Assembly: GCA_964589725.1 (NCBI GenBank)
Contig: CAZPUJ010000102.1
Location: 1 to 6,099, forward strand
From: CAYSHJ01 sp964589725
GTDB lineage: Bacteria > Planctomycetota > Planctomycetia > Planctomycetales > Planctomycetaceae
Reading direction: 5' to 3'
DNA: 6,099 bases
The notes under the pieces are model-generated. The model was not told the origin of the DNA. It did not search any database and was given only the letters and a program-made list of their open reading frames with translations. Shown in pieces: positions 1 to 4,346 of the stretch (position 1 is its first letter; every line of letters begins with the position of its first letter). The position numbers and the translations under genes were made by a program.

Positions 1-816
1 GGCGTCGATGCGGTTCTCTCCGAAATCGAGCACGCCGGAGTGCGGAAACCCTTCGTCTGTCTCCAGGGCGAACCGGAAGGGAATCTTCAAGTCCTTGAGC
101 ACGGTTGTCCGCGGGTCTTGCGAGCCACTGTGGGCCTTGCGGTAGCGGTAAAGCGCCCGTTCATCGACGTTGAAGTACACATGGATTGGATGAAGCGAGA
201 CGATCGTCGTGAGCAACGGATCACTGCCGCCGGCGTTCACGAGGTTACCTTCGGTGAGTTGCGCACGACTGATCCGGCCGGCGATCGGAGAGGTAACCGC
301 CGAGAAGTCCAAGTTCAGCTTGTGCCCCTTCACCTCCTCCATCTTCGCGTTGATCTGAGCGTCGAAGGCCGCGGCGTCGGCCTGCGCCTTTTCGAGCTGC
401 TGCCGCGATGCGCCGCCAGTCTTGACGAGCTCCGTGTAGCGGGCGACGTCTTTTTCCGCGGCCTCTTTTTGCGCCTCGAAGGCGTCGGCTTGAGCGATCG
501 CCTGGTCGATGTTGACCTGGAACGGGCGCGGATCGAGTTCAAACAACGACTGGTCGGCCTTGACGAGATCGCCATCCTGAAAGTGGATCTTTTGAATGTG
601 GCCTCGCACCCGCGCACGCACCTCGACGGTTTGCGACGCCTGCATCCAGCCGTTGAAATCGTCCTCGTCGAGCAGCTCTTTCGTGACAGGATGATCGACG
701 GTGACCTTCGGCGGCGCTGGCGACGCGGTTTGGGCCGGTGCTCGGTCGCAGCCCGCCGCCGCAAGGCCAAGCGAAATGACGAGTGCGAAGCTTTGAAATT
801 GAGATGGAAACGACAT
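1..816 (-). CDS. RND efflux periplasmic membrane fusion lipoprotein (HlyD/AcrA/MexE family), 3' end outside window
   Basis: The product is the periplasmic adaptor of a tripartite RND efflux pump, linking an inner-membrane transporter to an outer membrane channel. The frame stays open from an ATG at 816 to the left edge, giving 272 residues of a family usually near 400, so the C-terminal barrel end and membrane-proximal domain are missing. Residues 8-23 form a lipoprotein signal ending in the lipobox LAAAGC, with Cys23 as the predicted lipidation site. Residues 61-100 match the first half of the lipoyl domain (VEVRARVRGHIQKIHFQDGD, then LFELDPRPFQ). Residues 101-170 are an Ala/Glu/Gln/Lys-rich alpha-helical hairpin. 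Residues 171-205 are the second lipoyl half (SPIAGRISRAQLTEGNLV), and residues 206 onward begin the beta-barrel (HPIHVYFNVDERALYRY). The start is supported by a GGAGG at 824-828, seven bases upstream. It is divergent from the outer membrane factor gene at 1121, its likely partner. Family assignment is firm; the exported substrate cannot be read from the sequence. Confidence 0.93.
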   Translation of the reverse strand, partial: MSFPSQFQSFALVISLGLAAAGCDRAPAQTASPAPPKVTVDHPVTKELLDEDDFNGWMQASQTVEVRARVRGHIQKIHFQDGDLVKADQSLFELDPRPFQVNIDQAIAQADAFEAQKEAAEKDVARYTELVKTGGASRQQLEKAQADAAAFDAQINAKMEEVKGHKLNLDFSAVTSPIAGRISRAQLTEGNLVNAGGSDPLLTTIVSLHPIHVYFNVDERALYRYRKAHSGSQDPRTTVLKDLKIPFRFALETDEGFPHSGVLDFGENRIDA

Positions 817-823
817 GGGAGAT

Positions 824-828
824 CCTCC
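824..828 (-). promoter_or_regulatory. Shine-Dalgarno site of the fusion protein gene
   Basis: On the minus strand the sequence reads GGAGG followed by seven bases and ATG. This is a strong canonical ribosome binding site. It fixes the start of the fusion protein gene at 816 rather than at any upstream codon. Confidence 0.8.
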
Positions 829-865
829 GCGCCGCGGCAGTTCATCAAGAATCTTCAAGAAAAAA

Positions 866-914
866 CGCAAGTGGCGTCGATGATATGCGCAAAGTAGCGG
901 ATTTTCCACTTGCG
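866..914. repeat. 9-bp perfect inverted repeat upstream of the fusion protein gene
   Basis: CGCAAGTGG at 866-874 is exactly mirrored by CCACTTGCG at 906-914, with 31 bases between the arms. It lies 50-98 bases upstream of the fusion protein start codon, outside the larger palindromic element at 929-1098. It could be a regulator binding site, or a cruciform or stem in the 5' leader of the minus-strand transcript. The arms are short enough that chance is possible. I see no convincing -35/-10 pair to place it relative to a promoter. Confidence 0.4.
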
Positions 915-916
915 CC

Positions 917-928
917 GTCGGAAGCTAC
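917..928. repeat. Left 12-bp direct repeat flanking the palindromic element
   Basis: GTCGGAAGCTAC here is identical to 1099-1110. Both copies directly abut the inverted repeat ends of the 929-1098 element. This is the arrangement expected of a target site duplication, although 12 bases is longer than most transposon families produce. Confidence 0.65.
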
Positions 929-966
929 ACGGCTGGCTAATTCGTCATTTTGGGCAATCTGTAGCC

Positions 967-983
967 CCGGCCCTTGTGGCCGG
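967..983. repeat. Small GC hairpin inside the left inner arm
   Basis: CCGGCC at 967-972 pairs with GGCCGG at 978-983 across the five-base loop CTTGT. The left inner arm of the larger palindrome can therefore fold on itself as well as pair with the distant right arm. The right arm has the mismatched base, so its own hairpin is weaker. Confidence 0.45.
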
Positions 984-1012
984 TTTGATTTGAATTCATC
1001 GAAAAAAAAGGC

Positions 1013-1035
1013 GGGAGCGGGAGCGGGAGCGGGAG
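1013..1035 (+). repeat. GGGAGC hexamer tandem repeat, about 3.8 copies
   Basis: Three full copies of GGGAGC (1013-1018, 1019-1024, 1025-1030) are followed by GGGAG at 1031-1035. The array sits in the unpaired centre of the 929-1098 palindrome, directly after an A-rich run. Such a short array could vary in copy number between strains by slippage, but nothing here shows that it does. Confidence 0.75.
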
Positions 1036-1098
1036 TAGCATCTCAGGCCACAAGGGCCTGGGCTACAGGTTCCGTAGATTCAAGAATTAGCCAGCCGT

Positions 1099-1110
1099 GT
1101 CGGAAGCTAC
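1099..1110. repeat. Right 12-bp direct repeat flanking the palindromic element
   Basis: GTCGGAAGCTAC is identical to 917-928 and immediately follows the right terminal inverted repeat. It ends ten bases before the preferred ATG of the outer membrane factor gene, so it forms part of that gene's leader. Confidence 0.65.
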
Positions 1111-1120
1111 GGAAACGACT

Positions 1121-2695
1121 ATGCGGACTATGTTGCCAGAATCCGGAGCAGAATTAGCCGGTTTTTCACCTGGTGGCGGAACTCGCCCGAGTCCGGCAAC
1201 TTTCCAGGTTGGCCTGAATTCTGACAAATTTAACTTTGGACAGACTTGGCGGCTTGGTCTGCTGTCCTGCGTGGTCATGGCTGCTGTGAGCGGGTGCGGA
1301 CTGCGGCATTGGGCACACAACGGATTCCTGCTTGGACCAAACTACTGCAAGCCTGAAGAGCCGGTGGCGTCGCAATGGATCGATTACGCCGACCCGCAGA
1401 TCAAGAGTGATCCGATTGACTTGAGCACCTGGTGGACGGTGTTCAATGACCCGAAACTTGACACGCTCATCGCCACCGCGGCCGAACAGAATCTGAGCCT
1501 GCGGGCCGCCGGCTGGCGGATCATGCAAGCGCGGGCGATCCGGGGAATTGCTGCGGGGAACCTGTTCCCGCAAGAGCAGCAAGCCAGGGGCGGCTTCAAC
1601 CGCACCAAGCTCAGCGAGCAAAATGTCGGCGGGCCGCCGCCGGAGGTCTGGTTCTCTGAATGGGAAACCGGATTCAATGCAACATGGGAAATCGACTTTT
1701 GGGGCCGGTTTCGCCGAGCCATAGACGCGGCCGACGCGGAACTCGATGCATCGATTGCCAACTACGACGACGTGCAGGTTTTACTGCTCTCGGACGTAGC
1801 GGCTAGCTACGTGCAAGTCCGCATCTTCCAGGAGCGGCTCGACTTCGCGCGTGAAAACGTTGAGATTCAAAAGGGAATGCTGGCCATCGCCGAAGACCGC
1901 TTCAAGAACGGCGCGACGACCGAGCGCGACGTGCATCAGGCCAAGACCGTCCTGGAAGAAACCCAGGCGTTGATCCCCCGCCTTGAGACGGGCTTGCGTC
2001 AGGCCAACAACCAACTCTGCGTCCTGCTCGGTTCCCCGCCGCGTGATCTCATCCAGGAACAGCTCGCCGCCGGTAAGATTCCTGCCTCGCCGCCGGAAGT
2101 CGCCGTGGGCATCCCGGCCGATCTCGTGCGACGCCGGCCCGACATCCGCCGCGCGGAACGGGAACTCGCCGCTCAAAGTGAGCGGATCGGCATCGCCGAA
2201 ACGGACCTCTATCCGCACTTCAGTTTGAACGGCGTCATTGCGGTGCAGGCCGAAGATTTCACTAACCTGTTTCGCACGCCCGCAAGCGTCTTCGCCACGG
2301 TAGGCCCCGCGTTCCGCTGGGACATCCTGAACTACGGCCGGCTGCAAAACGCGATTCGCTTTCAGGACGCTCGCTTCCAGGAACTGGCATTCGCGTATCA
2401 GAACCAAGTCCTGACCGCGGGTCGCGAGGCGGAAGACGCGATCGTCGGCTACCTGCGCTCGCAGCAAGAGGCCCGCTCCCTGGAAGCCGCCGTGCAGGCC
2501 GCGAACCGCACGGTTGAGATCGCCCGGGATCAGTATGTCCAGGGCGCCGTTGATTTCACGGCCGTATTCCTCTTCGAACAGACGCTCACCGCCGAGCAAG
2601 ATCAACTTGCCATCGCCCGCGGCAACGTCGCCCTCAATCTGATCCGCATCTACCGCTCCCTCGGTGGCGGTTGGCAAATCCATCAGACGCAATAA
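1121..2695 (+). CDS. Outer membrane factor lipoprotein of a tripartite efflux system (TolC/OprM/NodT family)
   Basis: The product is a trimeric outer membrane channel, with a beta-barrel in the membrane and a helical tunnel in the periplasm, that docks on an adaptor such as the one encoded at 1-816. Residues are numbered from the ATG at 1121 (524 aa). The hydrophobic stretch LGLLSCVVMAAVSGC ends in a lipobox with Cys59. GPNYCKPEEP (72-81), WEIDFWGRFRRAIDAA (189-204), the hinge IPADLVRRRPDIRRAERELA (331-350) and C-terminal SLGGGW (513-518) are hallmarks of the NodT-type family. Two OEP repeats are therefore present, and the length is slightly above the usual 460-500. The excess lies before the signal core: about 45 residues precede it, which is long for a signal peptide. 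ATG 1121 has GGAA at 1111-1114; ATG 1130 and GTG 1097 are alternatives. No ATG, GTG or TTG lies closer to the signal. Family is certain, the exact start is not. Confidence 0.92.
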   Translation: MRTMLPESGAELAGFSPGGGTRPSPATFQVGLNSDKFNFGQTWRLGLLSCVVMAAVSGCGLRHWAHNGFLLGPNYCKPEEPVASQWIDYADPQIKSDPIDLSTWWTVFNDPKLDTLIATAAEQNLSLRAAGWRIMQARAIRGIAAGNLFPQEQQARGGFNRTKLSEQNVGGPPPEVWFSEWETGFNATWEIDFWGRFRRAIDAADAELDASIANYDDVQVLLLSDVAASYVQVRIFQERLDFARENVEIQKGMLAIAEDRFKNGATTERDVHQAKTVLEETQALIPRLETGLRQANNQLCVLLGSPPRDLIQEQLAAGKIPASPPEVAVGIPADLVRRRPDIRRAERELAAQSERIGIAETDLYPHFSLNGVIAVQAEDFTNLFRTPASVFATVGPAFRWDILNYGRLQNAIRFQDARFQELAFAYQNQVLTAGREAEDAIVGYLRSQQEARSLEAAVQAANRTVEIARDQYVQGAVDFTAVFLFEQTLTAEQDQLAIARGNVALNLIRIYRSLGGGWQIHQTQ

Positions 2696-2786
2696 GCCGA
2701 ATCGGTCGAGGCCGAATACTCGCAGCTTGAAATCCACAACTCTACGCAATCCCCAAAGCCACGCCGGTTTCGAATGACGAACGCGG

Positions 2787-2806
2787 GCGGTGCCTCAGAC
2801 CACCGC
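2787..2806 (-). terminator. Possible stem-loop after the porin gene, between convergent genes
   Basis: GCGGTG at 2787-2792 pairs with CACCGC at 2801-2806 around an eight-base loop, directly adjacent to the porin stop codon on the minus strand. It lies in the 111-base gap between the two convergent stops, where a bidirectional terminator would be expected. There is no U-tract on either side, so an intrinsic terminator is only weakly supported. The rest of the gap (2696-2786) shows nothing else I can name. Confidence 0.3.
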
Positions 2807-4108
2807 TCAGAAACTGTAATTCGTCCGCACGCCGAACACCCACGTCGTATCGACTCGCGGAAGGGCCGAGTCAATCACCTGAGCATCCAGCGTGACGTGG
2901 AACGACGGCGACAAAGCGCAGTTGTAAAACAACTCGCCCCCGAGCTCGTCTCGAACGTTCAAGCCTTTGAGTAAGTCTTCGTCACTCATGTCCACGAAGA
3001 ACGCGCCGAGTCCCCAGCGATCCCGTTGGCGGCTCGGCAACAGGCCGATGCCTCCCACGCCGAGCGCCGCGTTCTGCTTCACGAAGTTGGGATTGCCGTC
3101 CGAAATGCCCCAGCGAGCGAATACGCCCCAGCCGCCGTTCGCGTCTCCGTGCAGGAATTGGTGAGCGTTGTAGTAGAACGCCCAGGTGTCCGATTCGGTC
3201 GTCGGGATCGGCAGCCCCAGCACGATGCTGATGATGACCAGTCGCGGATCCGCGGCGATGTCCGTGCGCCGCTCGTTGATGCCGTACAAAAAGCCGAACG
3301 TCTGCGCTCCCGGCCGTTCCGCCAGCGAGTGAGCGAAAGTCCATTCCGTGGAAAAGGTCGTGCCATGCCAGCGGCGAAACGGATTCTCGCCCGCCGTCTC
3401 AGCGCTCCCGAAAACTGAGAACGATCCGGAGGCATTCTCATTCGGTGCGAAATCCACGCCGCCGCCGAGCGACGCATGGGGCACTGTGGCATTCTCGACC
3501 ACGGAATACAGCATCCCGGAGTTGAGAAAGTGCTGGTGCGACAATGCCGACCCCGCGATCGCGTTTTCATCCCCCAGCGCCGTGTTGAGCAACCCGCCGT
3601 AAATCCCCACCTTCTCGCCGAGCGCGTGCCGGTAGGTCAGTTCGGTGATCGCCAGCGCGTTGCCATCGAACTTGTCGAGGACGTTGGGAAACAGGGCCTC
3701 GTTGTTGACCGCCGCGACGCTGCCGGCTCGCTGCACGACCGACTGCCCCGTGCGCGCCTGTAAACGAGTCATCCACGTCCCGCCCTTCCACCAGCCGAGC
3801 TTTTCGGTGTCGAATTCCGCTCGCAGATCGCCGGACAACGTGTGCCCGATATCATCTTCATCGGAAAAGGACCGAAACAGTGGCCCGGTGAATCCACCCG
3901 CGGCGACCCCTTGAAACACATAGGTCGCGTCGAAATTCACCGTCACGCCGGCTGCAGCCCATCGCTCGCGCCGCCCGGTCCATTCTCCCGCAAATTCCTC
4001 GGCCGACAGGAATTCGAGGTCCAGCTCGGAGGGCGAAACGTCTTGCCCACACGCCCAGCCGCTTCCCAGCCACACACTGACCAACACAACGAACAGCTTG
4101 AATTTCAT
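2807..4108 (-). CDS. Carbohydrate-selective porin, OprB family
   Basis: This 433-residue protein is predicted to be an outer membrane beta-barrel that passes sugars or other small solutes. The signal peptide is MKFKLFVVLVSVWLGSGWACGQD. Cleavage after ACG looks more likely than lipidation, because GWAC is a poor lipobox. Mature residues 36-75 (EEFAGEWTGRRERWAAAGVT, then FDATYVFQGVAAGGF) match the family's N-terminal pattern of Trp-Arg-x-x-Leu/Trp-x-x-x-Gly-Val followed by the first strands. Alternating aromatic and polar strands continue throughout. The C-terminal part (GGELFYNCALSPSFHVTLDAQ at 390-410, VIDSALP, then VFGVRTNYSF) is typical of OprB and ends in the Phe used by the barrel assembly machinery. 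The open frame extends upstream to 4204, but the added 32 residues are Arg-rich and cover a palindromic repeat, so ATG 4108, at the signal peptide, is preferred. Its ribosome site (GAAGA) is weak. It is co-directional with the kinase and convergent with the efflux channel gene. Substrate specificity is unknown. Confidence 0.85.
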   Translation of the reverse strand: MKFKLFVVLVSVWLGSGWACGQDVSPSELDLEFLSAEEFAGEWTGRRERWAAAGVTVNFDATYVFQGVAAGGFTGPLFRSFSDEDDIGHTLSGDLRAEFDTEKLGWWKGGTWMTRLQARTGQSVVQRAGSVAAVNNEALFPNVLDKFDGNALAITELTYRHALGEKVGIYGGLLNTALGDENAIAGSALSHQHFLNSGMLYSVVENATVPHASLGGGVDFAPNENASGSFSVFGSAETAGENPFRRWHGTTFSTEWTFAHSLAERPGAQTFGFLYGINERRTDIAADPRLVIISIVLGLPIPTTESDTWAFYYNAHQFLHGDANGGWGVFARWGISDGNPNFVKQNAALGVGGIGLLPSRQRDRWGLGAFFVDMSDEDLLKGLNVRDELGGELFYNCALSPSFHVTLDAQVIDSALPRVDTTWVFGVRTNYSF

Positions 4109-4134
4109 GGTCTTCGGCGTTGAGTGTCTGCGTG

Positions 4135-4155
4135 GCGGACGCTGCCAGCGTCCGC
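4135..4155. repeat. 10-bp perfect palindromic repeat upstream of the porin gene
   Basis: GCGGACGCTG at 4135-4144 and CAGCGTCCGC at 4146-4155 are perfect inverted copies around a single C. As a hairpin this gives an 8-bp stem with a TGCCA loop. It sits 27 bases upstream of the porin start, in the 85-base gap after the small open frame. It could be a dispersed extragenic palindrome, a leader hairpin affecting porin translation, or a transcription stop for the genes upstream. It has no U-tract. Confidence 0.6.
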
Positions 4156-4193
4156 GCCGCCGTGAGCTGCGTCGGCCACGTTTCGTCACCGTT

Positions 4194-4340
4194 CTATCGA
4201 CCAATCCACTCGCGTTCGCTCAACATCCGTCCGGCAAATTCGGCCAGTGCGATTCGGAAGTCGATCTGATATCGCATCGTCATCTCTTTGCGGATGGCGG
4301 CAGTGACGTCTTCGATCTCTTTCCGATTGTTGAAGCGCAC
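4194..4340 (-). CDS. Small open frame of 48 codons downstream of and in frame with the kinase; unknown
   Basis: The frame starts with GTG at 4340, nine bases after the kinase TGA (4347-4349), and ends at TAG (4194-4196). It reads VRFNNRKEIEDVTAAIRK, then EMTMRYQIDFRIALAEFAGR, then MLSEREWIGR. The composition is protein-like, with charged amphipathic helix patterns, no low-complexity Arg runs, and a plausible codon pattern. It has no clear ribosome site and no hydrophobic segment. It is in the same reading frame as the kinase, separated only by TGA CCC CTC. It may be a real small protein made by translational coupling, a readthrough tail of the kinase, the C-terminal remnant of a decayed gene, or chance. 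I do not recognise the family. Confidence 0.3.
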   Translation of the reverse strand: MRFNNRKEIEDVTAAIRKEMTMRYQIDFRIALAEFAGRMLSEREWIGR

Positions 4341-4346
4341 GAGGGG

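Larger units (their letters stand above)
929..1098. mobile_element. MITE-like or REP-like nested palindromic element, 170 bases, non-coding
   Basis: The ends are perfect 15-bp inverted repeats, ACGGCTGGCTAATTC at 929-943 and its complement at 1084-1098. The match extends to 17 bp if two bases of each flanking direct repeat are counted. Inside are 22-base arms at 960-981 and 1046-1067 that match as inverted repeats at 21 of 22 positions (a GGCCCTTGTGGCC core). The spacers between outer and inner arms are 16 bases on both sides, so the structure is symmetric. The 64-base centre contains an A8 run near 1002-1009 and about 3.8 tandem copies of GGGAGC. No open frame of note lies within. Flush 12-bp direct repeats at 917-928 and 1099-1110 suggest insertion of a non-autonomous element mobilised in trans. 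A complex repetitive extragenic palindrome is the alternative. It occupies the control region between two divergent efflux genes. Confidence 0.6.

Noticed and set aside
330..848. 172-codon minus-strand open frame overlapping the adaptor gene
   Set aside because: It is an out-of-frame shadow dominated by Arg and Ser runs. The frame starting at 816 gives the real lipoprotein.
40..897. 285-codon open frame on the plus strand opposite the adaptor gene
   Set aside because: It is antisense to a clear membrane fusion protein gene with an excellent ribosome site and family motifs. The translation has no recognisable domains and is explained by the GC-rich codon pattern of the true gene.
866..1110. 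CRISPR array or riboswitch in the intergenic repeats
   Set aside because: The repeats are inverted pairs and a single direct pair, not a regularly spaced direct-repeat array, and I could not match the arms to a riboswitch core.
783..1157. 124-codon plus-strand open frame across the intergenic region
   Set aside because: It includes the translated hexamer repeat (a Gly-Ala run) and palindromic arms, has no homology signal that I recognise, and overlaps the 5' ends of both flanking genes.
1781..2749. 322-codon minus-strand open frame opposite the outer membrane factor gene
   Set aside because: It is antisense to conserved NodT-type motifs and has no recognisable protein features.
4109..4204. 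32-residue N-terminal extension of the porin to an ATG at 4204
   Set aside because: It encodes an Arg-rich stretch over a palindromic repeat and would place the signal peptide internally. The ATG at 4108 directly precedes a good signal sequence.
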